Origin: Mycolicibacterium sp. YH-1
Lineage (GTDB): Bacteria > Actinomycetota > Actinomycetes > Mycobacteriales > Mycobacteriaceae
Reading direction: 5' to 3'
NCBI RefSeq assembly: GCF_022557175.1
Contig: NZ_CP092915.1
Span: 434,001 to 498,000 of the forward strand
DNA length: 64,000 nt
The translations under genes were made by a program, and so were the position numbers. This document shows, in pieces, positions 8,933 to 16,912 of the stretch; within the stretch, counting starts at the first letter, position 1; each line of letters opens with the position of its first letter. The notes under the pieces are model-generated. The model was not told the DNA's origin. It worked only from the letters and a program-made list of their open reading frames with translations, and did not search any database.

Positions 8933-8975
8933 GTCATTGGCCTTTCGGTGGTGATCTCTTTGATTGCCGGGGCGG

Positions 8976-9986
8976 CTAGGGGGTCAGATGGAGGCCGTTG
9001 GAGGTGAGGTAGCGCTCGGCGAGCGCACAACTGCCCTCCGCGTAGGTGACCGAGATGGCCTGAGATTCCTTGGAGTGACTGTGGGTGCCCATCCACGCCA
9101 GCAGCAGCAGCCGGCGCAGCAGCACGAAGGATGACAGCATCTCCTCGTCAGCGGCCGGGAGCGGACGTCGGCTCCGGTAACCCGTGACCCACGCATCCTG
9201 CCACTCCGGTACTGCGGGATCGTCCTCGAAGAACGACACCGCGGTACCGAAATCGTAGAAATACCAGCCGAAGCCACAGTCGTCGAAGTCGATCACCGTG
9301 ATGGCATCGCCGTCGACCAGCAGGTTCGCCAGACGCAGGTCGGCGTGGATGAGGCCGAAGGTGTCCCGGCTGGAGCCGTAGTCGGCCAGCCGCTGCTGCA
9401 GGAGCTGCTGTGCCCGGTCGAGAACCGCGGCCTCCGACGCGCCGACGCCGATGGCGTCCTGCCAGCGGCCCCACCGGGGCTGGTTGCCCAGGCTGTGCTC
9501 CCAGTCCCAGGCGAACCTGCCGAAACCGGCCGGGCGCGACCATTCCCGGGAATGGTCGTGAAGGGCCGCGGTGATGCGGCCCAACGTCCGGAAGTCGTCG
9601 ACCGTGAGGGACTCCTCAGCGGGTTCCGCTCCGTTCACCATGTCGAAGTGAACGACGTGGCGTGCCACACCGTCGTGCTCGACCGTCACGACGCGCCGGC
9701 CGTCGCGTGCGGGCAGGACCACCGGTACCGTGACATCACTGTCGCGGCGCAGCGCGTCAAGCCACTCGAGTTCGGACTCGATCTCGTGCTGCTTGTGGTA
9801 GTCCCTGCGGTGTACCCGCAGGATCGACCGTTTTCCGGTCCCCGCGTCGTCGACTGCGTACGTCGCGTTCTCGGAGAGATTCAGTAGCCGCAGTGTCGAG
9901 TCGGGCGCGATGTCGAATGAGCGCAGGGCGAGTTCGGCGACCTCGACGTCGTCGCCGACAAACGCAGCATCCCCGGGCTCACCCAT
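8976..9986 (-). CDS. APH-family kinase, probable aminopropanol/aminoalcohol kinase
   Basis: This 336-residue protein has the aminoglycoside-phosphotransferase fold: catalytic [10 protein letters not shown] (His214, Asp216, Asn221) and the metal-binding VIDFDDCG (233-237). In RMM loci the kinase phosphorylates 1-amino-2-propanol, so that the adjacent PLP enzyme can eliminate phosphate and ammonia to give propionaldehyde. The start overlaps the stop of the shell gene upstream by one base (TGATG), which supports translational coupling. No targeting peptide is visible at either end. Confidence 0.85.
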   Translation of the reverse strand: MGEPGDAAFVGDDVEVAELALRSFDIAPDSTLRLLNLSENATYAVDDAGTGKRSILRVHRRDYHKQHEIESELEWLDALRRDSDVTVPVVLPARDGRRVVTVEHDGVARHVVHFDMVNGAEPAEESLTVDDFRTLGRITAALHDHSREWSRPAGFGRFAWDWEHSLGNQPRWGRWQDAIGVGASEAAVLDRAQQLLQQRLADYGSSRDTFGLIHADLRLANLLVDGDAITVIDFDDCGFGWYFYDFGTAVSFFEDDPAVPEWQDAWVTGYRSRRPLPAADEEMLSSFVLLRRLLLLAWMGTHSHSKESQAISVTYAEGSCALAERYLTSNGLHLTP

Positions 9987-10651
9987 CAGTGGTCGCGCCC
10001 CTCGATACCCGCCAACACCTCAGTGATTCGATCCCTCGCCATTGTCACGTCCTTGGTACTTCCGCCGATGTACAGCCTGCCTGCGGCACCGATCATCTGC
10101 ACGTCGACCAGCGTGAGCCCAGGTGCGACGCGTTCGGCCTCGTTGGCCGCCACCGCTGCGAACAGCGCAGGTGTCATCTCGTAGACCAGCAGCGACTGTC
10201 CCGGGAGCACCATTGATCCCTGACGGTTGCGGTTGATGATCACCGCGTGCTGGTCGGTGATGTCCTCGATTATGTCGTGGTACAGCACCCGCGGTCGCAA
10301 CTGGTCGGCCGCAGAGTTCCCAGTGCCGGAGAGAATGGCCTCGCCTGCTCGCCGAACATCGGCGAGGTCTGCCGAGTGGATCTCCAGCACACCGAACTGC
10401 CGCTCCACGTACAGGATTCCGGGCTGGATGCCAGGAACCTCCCGCAGCGCGAGGTCGATCACGCGCTCGATCGCCAAGGCGGGGGACACCTCAACGATCA
10501 AGGCGTGCTCGCCGGCGTACGGCGGGTACCCCCGGGCCCGCGTCGGCGTGCCCAGGTATGCCGCGAACTGCTGCTGGAGATCCTCGACCAGGAGGTAGAC
10601 GCGAATATCGGTTCGCGTCCCCGTCATGGTCATGGCGTCGGTTTTGGCCAT
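9986..10651 (-). CDS. BMC-T shell protein (tandem BMC domains)
   Basis: This 221-residue protein has two BMC domains (about 14-110 and 115-215). Each ends in a similar turn: GILYVERQFGVLEIH in the first half, and INRNRQGSMVLPGQSLLVYE then MIGAAGRLYIGG in the second. It forms pseudohexameric trimers in the shell and may carry a gated pore. It corresponds in place and size to one of the two BMC-T proteins of the mycobacterial microcompartment. It lies between the BMC-H gene (8 bp gap) and the kinase. Confidence 0.93.
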   Translation of the reverse strand: MAKTDAMTMTGTRTDIRVYLLVEDLQQQFAAYLGTPTRARGYPPYAGEHALIVEVSPALAIERVIDLALREVPGIQPGILYVERQFGVLEIHSADLADVRRAGEAILSGTGNSAADQLRPRVLYHDIIEDITDQHAVIINRNRQGSMVLPGQSLLVYEMTPALFAAVAANEAERVAPGLTLVDVQMIGAAGRLYIGGSTKDVTMARDRITEVLAGIEGRDH

Positions 10652-10659
10652 CGTGGCTG

Positions 10660-10941
10660 CTACTGAGCGGCGACGGAGAAGTGCGCGCCGAGTTCAGTGT
10701 GCGGCCGCGGGATGACATGCACGCTGATCAGTTCGCCTACCTGAGAGGCGGATTCGGCACCGGCCTCGGTGGCGGCCTTGACCGCGCCGACCTCACCGGT
10801 GACGATGACGGCCACCAGTCCATCGCCCACCTGCTGGCGATCGGTGATAGTCACGTTAGCGGCCTTGACCATTGCATCGGCTGCGGCCAGTGCGGCGACG
10901 AAGCCCTTGGTCTCGATCATTCCGATCGCGTTGCTTGCCAT
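10660..10941 (-). CDS. BMC-H hexameric shell protein
   Basis: This 93-residue protein begins [21 protein letters not shown], the canonical start of PduA/CcmK-type BMC-H proteins, and continues with [24 protein letters not shown]. Hexamers tile the facets of the shell and admit polar substrates through a central pore. I chose the ATG at 10941, with AAGGAG upstream; the open frame extends to 11181 but that part lies antisense-free within BMC-P coding sequence. Confidence 0.96.
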   Translation of the reverse strand: MASNAIGMIETKGFVAALAAADAMVKAANVTITDRQQVGDGLVAVIVTGEVGAVKAATEAGAESASQVGELISVHVIPRPHTELGAHFSVAAQ

Positions 10942-10978
10942 GATGATTCTCCTTCTTATCGGGGTTTGTCTGAACTGC

Positions 10979-11224
10979 TTATTCGGTTGGATCGATGGAG
11001 CCGATGATGAGTGCATCGACGGGCGGTGGGGTGCCGGTGAACCAGCTGGATGCCACCGAGCCCTGTGCGATGAGGACCTGTTCGCCCACACCGCTGCCGA
11101 GGACGTCGAACGCGATGAGCCGCGAGCTGGAACCGTCGACCTCGACCTCGAGGAAGGCGCCCGCGGGCACACCCTCGACACGTCGCGTTGACCACACCTG
11201 GCCGGTGACCGTCGCTTTGATCAT
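10979..11224 (-). CDS. BMC-P pentameric vertex protein (EutN/CcmL family)
   Basis: At 81 residues it has the compact beta-barrel of EutN/CcmL proteins: [14 protein letters not shown] at the start, [21 protein letters not shown] in the middle and DALIIGSID at the end. Pentamers close the twelve vertices of the shell, so a closed compartment can be built from this locus alone. The start overlaps the stop of the upstream gene by 4 bp. Confidence 0.95.
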   Translation of the reverse strand: MIKATVTGQVWSTRRVEGVPAGAFLEVEVDGSSSRLIAFDVLGSGVGEQVLIAQGSVASSWFTGTPPPVDALIIGSIDPTE

Positions 11225-11718
11225 TTTCGCTCCTTCTCAATCGTCAGTCCGAGCGCACGTGCGCGTTCCCGGGCCAGCGGGGTGAGTACGGCCCGCGGGC
11301 CGAGCACCAGGGTCGTGCCGGACTCGGCGAGTTCGGCAACGGTCCGTTCCGTGACGGCGCCGCGATCGAAACGTCGGGTGGTTCCGCCGGGACTGCGTGT
11401 CGCGCCGGCCAGCCGAAACGTCAGCCGACCGTTGCGCAGGTCCGCGCGGGTCTTGGGATTCTCAAATAGCCGCAACAGGTTACGGGCGAATGCGTCGAGA
11501 TCCGCGTCCGAGCGGATGCTGACGGTGTCCGTGCGGGACCTCTCATCGGCGGCCAACGGACCGGTCGGGGTTGGGCCCGTCGGCGTGGGGGGTACCACGG
11601 TCGGCGCGGCGGGTGGCGGGGCGACCGACTTGGACACCTTCGGCGTCAGGTCGCCGACGGCATCGCGCACCACCTCGCGGACCAGGAGGCGCAGTTGGTC
11701 GCGATCGATACCGGTCAC
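11221..11718 (-). CDS. RMM-associated protein of unknown function with encapsulation-peptide-like N-terminus
   Basis: This 165-residue protein has three parts. Residues 1-24 form an amphipathic helix, GIDRDQLRLLVREVVRDAV. Residues about 28-60 are a Pro/Thr/Val-rich linker with repeated PTPTGP. The rest is a small domain ending in LTPLARERARALGLTIE, a pattern also seen at the ends of EutQ/PduL-type BMC proteins. The helix resembles the C-terminal helix of the aldehyde dehydrogenase encoded next door. It may scaffold the enzyme core or tether it to the shell. It overlaps both neighbours by 4 bp. M. smegmatis has an uncharacterised gene in the same place. Confidence 0.8.
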   Translation of the reverse strand: MTGIDRDQLRLLVREVVRDAVGDLTPKVSKSVAPPPAAPTVVPPTPTGPTPTGPLAADERSRTDTVSIRSDADLDAFARNLLRLFENPKTRADLRNGRLTFRLAGATRSPGGTTRRFDRGAVTERTVAELAESGTTLVLGPRAVLTPLARERARALGLTIEKERK

Positions 11719-12320
11719 ACCGCACTCCGGCGCAGTGCGTCCTCGGCAGCCTCGGCGGCCTGTCGTACATCGGCTTCCGTGCCCGACAGGTAGACCCGTC
11801 CGGTGGCGCCGATCATCCGGAAGTCGACGACCTTGATATCGGCGGCCTTCTCGGCCTCGTTGGTGGCGAGGATGGCGTAGGACGCGGGCGAGACCTCGAG
11901 CACGTACAGCGTCTCACCCGCCAGAACCATTGACCCGATCTTGTTGCGGTTGATCAGGAATGCGTGCTGCTGGTCGATGCTGGAGATGATGCGTGAGGCG
12001 AGGATCGTCGGGCTGATCGCCGAGTCCCCGGCGTCGCCGAGTTCGGCGAGCGCGGCGTCGGCGGCGGCCTTGACGGCACCGGTCTCACCGTGGAACTCGA
12101 GGTACCCGAATTGCCGCTCGACGACGAGCACACCGGCCTTGACCTCGGCGTGCTTGAGCGCCACGTCAGTGATGCCCTCGATGTCCAGACCCGGTGCCAC
12201 CTCGATGATCTGGGCAGCCGAGTCGGCACGCGGCAGAGCACCCTTGATCCAGGTGCCCAGATACGACATCGTCTGGGGTTGTAGCCGATCGATGAATATG
12301 AAGGAACGCAGTTCAGCCAC
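11715..12320 (-). CDS. BMC-T shell protein (tandem BMC domains), second paralogue
   Basis: This 201-residue protein has two BMC domains, the first with IIEVAPGLDIEGITDVALKHA and the second with LINRNKIGSMVLAGETLYVLE and MIGATGRVYLSG. It is clearly paralogous to the protein at 9986-10651 but lacks that protein's N-terminal extension. Two different BMC-T proteins plus BMC-H and BMC-P match the known mycobacterial shell inventory. It is 3 bp downstream of the aldehyde dehydrogenase stop. Confidence 0.93.
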   Translation of the reverse strand: MAELRSFIFIDRLQPQTMSYLGTWIKGALPRADSAAQIIEVAPGLDIEGITDVALKHAEVKAGVLVVERQFGYLEFHGETGAVKAAADAALAELGDAGDSAISPTILASRIISSIDQQHAFLINRNKIGSMVLAGETLYVLEVSPASYAILATNEAEKAADIKVVDFRMIGATGRVYLSGTEADVRQAAEAAEDALRRSAV

Positions 12321-12323
12321 GGG

Positions 12324-13871
12324 TCACCTCTTGATGAGTTGAGCGAGTTCTTCGACGACCAGCGCGCGTAGTTCGGCGCGCAGTGCATCGATGCCGGGAT
12401 CGGCGGTGCGCAGGGGCGCGGTGTTCGGAGTGCGGGTCGCGATGATCTGGGCGCCGGAGTCGTTGGACGCCAGCGGGTAGGCCGGCACGGGACCGGCAGG
12501 CGAATGCCACGGCGCGATGCCCGCGAATTCTGGCATCCGCACGCCCGCGTCGGCGTTGTAGGCGATCTTCGCCCAGTTCATCAGGTTGTGTGGTTGCAGG
12601 TTCTCGCCGATCGAACTGCGGCCGACGAACCCTGTGCCGATCGTCATCGACGGCGCGAGGTTGGTCTCCAGACCGGAGGAACCGGTGCTGTTACCGACGT
12701 TGACCGACACCCGCAGCACGGGTACCTGCGCGGCGAATTCGGTGATGACACGCGGGTTCTCGCTGTGGATGGCCGCCGAGTGTCCGGCTCCGGCGATGCG
12801 CACGACGGCCCGAGCGGCACGGATGCCGCGTGCCGCGTCCGCAACGGTCGTCATGCCGATCACCGGGCAGAGCTTCTCGTGCGTCAGCACCTCCTCGGTG
12901 ATGACGTCGGTGAACGGCGCGACGAGCAGGCGGGTCTTGGCGGTGACACGCAGCCCGGCCTGCTCTGCGATCCACGCCGCGGAACGTCCCACCACGTCGG
13001 TGTTGAGGTGTCCGTCGGGGAACATGTACGCGCGAAGCCGTGTCGCGGCGTCGGCGTCGAGGATGTGCGCTCCGTTGCGGGTCAGCGCCGAACTGAGCTT
13101 GGCCGCAATGGAATCCTCGGCGATGAGAACCGACTCGTTGGTGCACAGCACGGAGTTGTCGAACGCCTTGCTGTCGACGATCCGCCGAGCCGCGGCCTCC
13201 ACATCGGCGCTGGCGTCGACGAAGACCGGGACGTTGCCCGGCCCGACGCCGAGAGCGGGGTTACCCGATGAGTACGCGGCCCGCACGACGCCGGTGCCGC
13301 CGGTGGCGACGATGACGTCGGTGCGCTCGTCGGCCATGAGTGCCTCGATCAGCGGGATCGAGGGCTCCTCGACCACCGAGACGATGCCGTCGGGCGCGCC
13401 TGCGGCCACCGCGGCCTCGGCCAGAATCCGGACGGCGTCGATCGAGCACTGCCTGGCCCGCGGGTGCGGTGCCACAACGATGGCGTTGCGGGTCATCAGG
13501 GCCAGGATCACCTTGAAGTACACCGTTGCCACGGGATTCGTGGTTGGCGTCAGCGCCAGTACCACGCCTGCGGGGCGCGGGATCTCGACGATCTTGCGGG
13601 CGGCGTCCACGCGCGGTGACACGAAGTCCTCACCGCGGTAGTACTCCACGATGCCGCGTGAACAGGCCCGGTTCTTGGTCACCTTGTCGGCGACCACACC
13701 CATGCCAGTCTCGGCGACGGCTGCCGCGGCGAAGCGCTCGGCCTCGGCGTGGCCCGCGTCGGCGACGGCCTGCACGATCGATGCGACGGTGGCCTGGTCG
13801 TACTCGGCGTATGCCCCGGCTGCCCAGCGCGCCCGTTCGAGTAGATGGCCTGCCGCTGCGATGCTGCTCAT
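12324..13871 (-). CDS. CoA-acylating aldehyde dehydrogenase of the microcompartment (PduP/EutE-like)
   Basis: This 515-residue enzyme shows the AdhE/EutE-type active site KAFDNSVLCTNESV with catalytic Cys243, and the cofactor region GGTGVVRAAYSSGNPALGVGPGN split across about 191-213. It would oxidise propionaldehyde to propionyl-CoA with NAD+ and CoA inside the shell. After about residue 478 a low-complexity linker leads to an amphipathic C-terminal helix with LRAELRALVVEELAQLI, a probable encapsulation peptide. The ATG overlaps the aminotransferase stop (ATGA). Confidence 0.92.
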   Translation of the reverse strand: MSSIAAAGHLLERARWAAGAYAEYDQATVASIVQAVADAGHAEAERFAAAAVAETGMGVVADKVTKNRACSRGIVEYYRGEDFVSPRVDAARKIVEIPRPAGVVLALTPTTNPVATVYFKVILALMTRNAIVVAPHPRARQCSIDAVRILAEAAVAAGAPDGIVSVVEEPSIPLIEALMADERTDVIVATGGTGVVRAAYSSGNPALGVGPGNVPVFVDASADVEAAARRIVDSKAFDNSVLCTNESVLIAEDSIAAKLSSALTRNGAHILDADAATRLRAYMFPDGHLNTDVVGRSAAWIAEQAGLRVTAKTRLLVAPFTDVITEEVLTHEKLCPVIGMTTVADAARGIRAARAVVRIAGAGHSAAIHSENPRVITEFAAQVPVLRVSVNVGNSTGSSGLETNLAPSMTIGTGFVGRSSIGENLQPHNLMNWAKIAYNADAGVRMPEFAGIAPWHSPAGPVPAYPLASNDSGAQIIATRTPNTAPLRTADPGIDALRAELRALVVEELAQLIKR

Positions 13872-15148
13872 GCGTTCCTCCGTCCGGTTGCCGCAGCCCG
13901 TGCCCGACCCACGGAGACCTCGACGCGGTCCAGCACGTCCTCGCAGAGGTCGCGGCTCAGGAGCAGGCCCGGTTTGAATTGCAGCACACGGGGATCCAGT
14001 GTCGAGAAGATCGCCCACACTCCGTTTTCGTACAGTTCCCGCATGACGAACTTGGCGCCCTCGGGGTGGTCGAACTCGAGGCCGATCACGACGCCGTTCT
14101 GCCGGATGCCGACGAACCAGTCGGGGTAGTCGGCCTGAATGCGGGCCAGCCCCTTGGCGAAGATGTCGGCGATGTAGTGCACCGACGACCGGACCTGGGG
14201 TCGGCCGGTGATCTCGAGGGTCTTGATGGCCGCGACGCAGCCGAGCTCGGCGCCACCGAATGTCGAGATGTGGCCGAACCCGTCTTGATCGAGCCACTGG
14301 GCAGCCCGGTCGCTGAGCATCACGGCGGAGATCGGGTACATCCCGCCCGACAGGCCCTTGCCCGAGACCATGATGTCGGGTTCGATCCCGTGCTTGGTGA
14401 TAGCCCACATCTCCCCGGTGCGCATCAGACCTGTCTGCACCTCGTCGGCGATGTAGAGCGCGTCGTAGCGGACGCAGAGGTCCTTGACGGCTTCGAGGTA
14501 ACCCGGTGGCGGCAGCGGGAATCCGTATGTCGCGGGAATGGTCTCCATGATCACTGCCGCGACGTCGCGTCCGCGCAGAGCCTGTTCCATCGCGTCGACG
14601 TCACCGAAGAGTACTTGGATGAACTCGTCCGGGCGGTCAGAGAGGAACAGTTTGGCGAAACGGTCGTCGCCGGTGGCGACCGCCAGACCGGTGTGCCCGT
14701 GATAGGCCTTCACGATCGAGACGATCTTGCGACGCTGGGTGGCGTGGCGAGCGCTCTTGAGTGCGATGTCGATCGCCTCACCGCCGCCGGAACCGAACGC
14801 CACCTTGGTGATTGACGCCGGTGAGGACTCGACCAGCTTCTGCGCCAACGCCGTGCGGGCGACCGAGGGGAAGTGGTGGTTGCCCATGTCGAAGTGCTGC
14901 ATGCCCTCCGAGATCGCAGCCATGACCTCAGGATTGCGGTGACCGAGGTTGTAGGTACCACCGTTGAGGTGCATGTCGATCAGGCGTCGCCCGCTCATGT
15001 CCCACAGGAAGTAGCCCTCCCGGCGGTCGATGACCAGGTCGACACCAGTGTCTGTCCAGAACTGCGTCTTGTCCGGATTCCAGTATTCCTTCGCTCGCTC
15101 CAGGACCTGCGTCTTGGACTCGAACGAGAACGTGCCGTAGTCGTACAC
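13868..15148 (-). CDS. Class III aminotransferase-like PLP enzyme, probable aminopropanol-phosphate phospho-lyase
   Basis: The protein has the fold-type I class III layout: GSGGGEAIDIA for the phosphate cup, VIMETIPATYGFPLPPPGYL, DEVQTGLMRTGEMW, and the PLP lysine in MVSGKGLSGGMYP. In this family ethanolamine-phosphate phospho-lyases share the fold with true transaminases. Next to an aminoalcohol kinase, loss of phosphate and ammonia to give propionaldehyde is the best guess. I place the start at the GTG at 15148 (426 residues), preceded by GGGAG. An in-frame ATG at 15196 has no ribosome-binding site and abuts an operator-like palindrome. It is the first gene of the operon. Confidence 0.87.
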   Translation of the reverse strand: MYDYGTFSFESKTQVLERAKEYWNPDKTQFWTDTGVDLVIDRREGYFLWDMSGRRLIDMHLNGGTYNLGHRNPEVMAAISEGMQHFDMGNHHFPSVARTALAQKLVESSPASITKVAFGSGGGEAIDIALKSARHATQRRKIVSIVKAYHGHTGLAVATGDDRFAKLFLSDRPDEFIQVLFGDVDAMEQALRGRDVAAVIMETIPATYGFPLPPPGYLEAVKDLCVRYDALYIADEVQTGLMRTGEMWAITKHGIEPDIMVSGKGLSGGMYPISAVMLSDRAAQWLDQDGFGHISTFGGAELGCVAAIKTLEITGRPQVRSSVHYIADIFAKGLARIQADYPDWFVGIRQNGVVIGLEFDHPEGAKFVMRELYENGVWAIFSTLDPRVLQFKPGLLLSRDLCEDVLDRVEVSVGRARAAATGRRNA

Positions 15149-15198
15149 GAAACTCCCTGCCGTGGATGATCTTGAGGGGGTGTTGGCGACCACCATAA

Positions 15199-15213
15199 AA
15201 TGGTTGGACCATT
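15199..15213. promoter_or_regulatory. Candidate GntR operator, divergent promoter region, site 1
   Basis: AATGGT-TGG-ACCATT is a perfect palindrome with 6-bp arms. It lies 51 bp upstream of the GTG start of the first BMC-operon gene and between the two divergent transcription units. Its core matches the site in front of the gntR gene. Confidence 0.65.
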
Positions 15214-15258
15214 AATGTCAATGGATCAGAAATCTTCGGCTAGCGGTTGCGCTCCCTA

Positions 15259-15273
15259 ATTGGTAGTGCCAAT
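15259..15273. promoter_or_regulatory. Candidate GntR operator, divergent promoter region, site 2
   Basis: ATTGGT-AGT-GCCAAT is a palindrome with one arm mismatch, 60 bp from site 1 and 93 bp upstream of the permease ATG. The spacing centre to centre is about six helical turns, which would let two bound dimers face the same side. Confidence 0.5.
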
Positions 15274-15365
15274 ATACGGAGGTTCGGCTGTGGGCTGCGC
15301 CACACTGGCGCGGCGCGTGAGCCACACCGTTTTCCTATCGTTCGCCTGGAAGGTGTCTACATAAG

Positions 15366-16898
15366 ATGACCGATCAAGTCGCATCACGCGACGTCAAGAC
15401 GGGTGACCCCGTCCAACGGCTTAAGCGAAACGCCGTCGGGACCTTTGGTGTCATCTTCATGGCGGTGGCCACCGCCGCGCCGATCACGGCCATGGTCGGC
15501 AACGTGCCGATCGCCGTCGGGTTCGGAAATGGTTCCCACGCACCCGCTGGTTACATCGTCGCCACCGTCGTGCTTGGCCTGTTCGCCATCGGCTACGCCA
15601 CGATGGCCAAGCACATCACCACCACCGGTGCGTTCTACGGCTACATCTCGCACGGGTTGGGTCGTGTGGTTGGCATGGCCAGTGGCCTGTTGATCACCAT
15701 GGCCTACGTCGTCTTCGAGGCCTCGCTAATCGGCATCTTCTCGTTCTTCTTCAAGAACTTCCTGTCATCACAGTTCGGAGTCGAGATCCACTGGATCCTG
15801 CCGGCCATGCTGATGCTGGCGCTGAACGCGATCCTGACCTACTTCGACGTGAACCTCACGGCGAAGGTGCTCGGCGTGTTCCTGGTGACCGAGATCGTGA
15901 TGCTGTCCCTTGGTGCGTTTGCAGTGCTGTTCCAGGGTGGCGGCCCCGACGGCTTCGCGGTCGGGGAGATCCTCAACCCGATCGGTGCCTTCACCCCGGC
16001 TGCCATCGCGGGCGCCAGCGCCGGCCTCGGTCTGTTCTTCGCGTTCTGGTCCTGGGTCGGGTTCGAGTCCACCGCCATGTACGGCGAGGAGTCCAAGGAC
16101 CCGAAGAAGATCATCCCGCGCGCCACGATGCTCAGCGTCCTCGGCGTCGGCATCTTCTACGTCTTCGTGTCCTGGATGGCGATCGCGGGCACCGGCCCGC
16201 AGCAGGCGGTCGATCTCGCGCAGAGTGCGGACACCTCGTCGGAGATCTTCTTCGGCCCCGTCCGCAGCACCTACGGCGAGTGGGCCATCACGCTGTTCAA
16301 CATCCTGCTGGTGACGGGTTCGTTCGCCTGTGGCATGGCATTCCACAACTGTGCATCGCGCTACCTGTACGCACTGGGCCGCGAGGGACTGTCGGAGGGT
16401 CTGCAGAAGACGCTCGGCGCAACTCACCCCAAGCACGGATCCCCCTACATCGCGTCGTTCGTGCAGAGCGGCATCGCGTTGGTGCTGATCCTCGCCTTCT
16501 TCTTCGCGGGGATGGATCCGTACGTGCACATGTACACGCTGCTGGCGATCCTCGGCACGATGGCGATCCTGATCGTGCAATCGCTGTGCGCCTTCTCGGT
16601 CATCGCCTACTTCCACTTCCACAAGAACCACCCGTCCAGCGCGCACTGGTTCAAGACGTTCCTCGCCCCAGGGCTGGGCGGCATTGGCATGCTGTACGTG
16701 GTGTACCTGCTGTGGGAGCACAAGGACGCGGCGGCAGGTGCGGCGTCGGGCACGCTGCTGTTCAAGCTGACCCCGTGGATCGTGGTCGGGCTGTTCATCT
16801 TCGGTGCGAGCATGGCGCTGTACTTCAAGCTCCGCGATCCGCGGCGCTACGAGCTGATCGGTCGAATCGTTTACGACGAGAACGAAATTCGCGACTAG
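15366..16898 (+). CDS. APC-superfamily permease, probable aminoalcohol/ethanolamine-type importer
   Basis: This 510-residue membrane protein has about 12 hydrophobic segments. The first transmembrane helix region reads GTFGVIFMAVATAAPITAM, typical of APC amino acid permeases; ESTAMYGEESKDPKKIIPRA is the conserved loop after helix 6. It starts a plus-strand unit that runs into the dehydratase genes (14 bp gap). The divergent BMC operon suggests that the cargo is 1-amino-2-propanol or ethanolamine, but the sequence alone does not fix this. The upstream region holds two GntR-type palindromes. Confidence 0.87.
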   Translation: MTDQVASRDVKTGDPVQRLKRNAVGTFGVIFMAVATAAPITAMVGNVPIAVGFGNGSHAPAGYIVATVVLGLFAIGYATMAKHITTTGAFYGYISHGLGRVVGMASGLLITMAYVVFEASLIGIFSFFFKNFLSSQFGVEIHWILPAMLMLALNAILTYFDVNLTAKVLGVFLVTEIVMLSLGAFAVLFQGGGPDGFAVGEILNPIGAFTPAAIAGASAGLGLFFAFWSWVGFESTAMYGEESKDPKKIIPRATMLSVLGVGIFYVFVSWMAIAGTGPQQAVDLAQSADTSSEIFFGPVRSTYGEWAITLFNILLVTGSFACGMAFHNCASRYLYALGREGLSEGLQKTLGATHPKHGSPYIASFVQSGIALVLILAFFFAGMDPYVHMYTLLAILGTMAILIVQSLCAFSVIAYFHFHKNHPSSAHWFKTFLAPGLGGIGMLYVVYLLWEHKDAAAGAASGTLLFKLTPWIVVGLFIFGASMALYFKLRDPRRYELIGRIVYDENEIRD

Positions 16899-16912
16899 AG
16901 GAGTACGTCAGC

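Noticed and set aside
12324..14408. 694-codon frame including the aldehyde dehydrogenase
   Set aside because: The first 180 codons read antisense-free but in a wrong frame through the aminotransferase gene; the ATGA overlap at 13871 is the natural start.
13868..15148. Ordinary 4-aminobutyrate or ornithine transaminase
   Set aside because: Sequence alone would allow it, but the operon with an aminoalcohol kinase and a shell favours the phospho-lyase role; kept as an open alternative.
15768..16721. 317-codon minus-strand frame opposite the permease
   Set aside because: The product is a low-complexity His/Arg/Glu mix with no domain, typical of antisense frames in high-GC genes.
16280..16912. 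Long upstream extension of the dehydratase reading frame
   Set aside because: It lies entirely within the permease gene in another frame and has no ribosome-binding site; AGAGGAG before ATG 16913 gives the real start.
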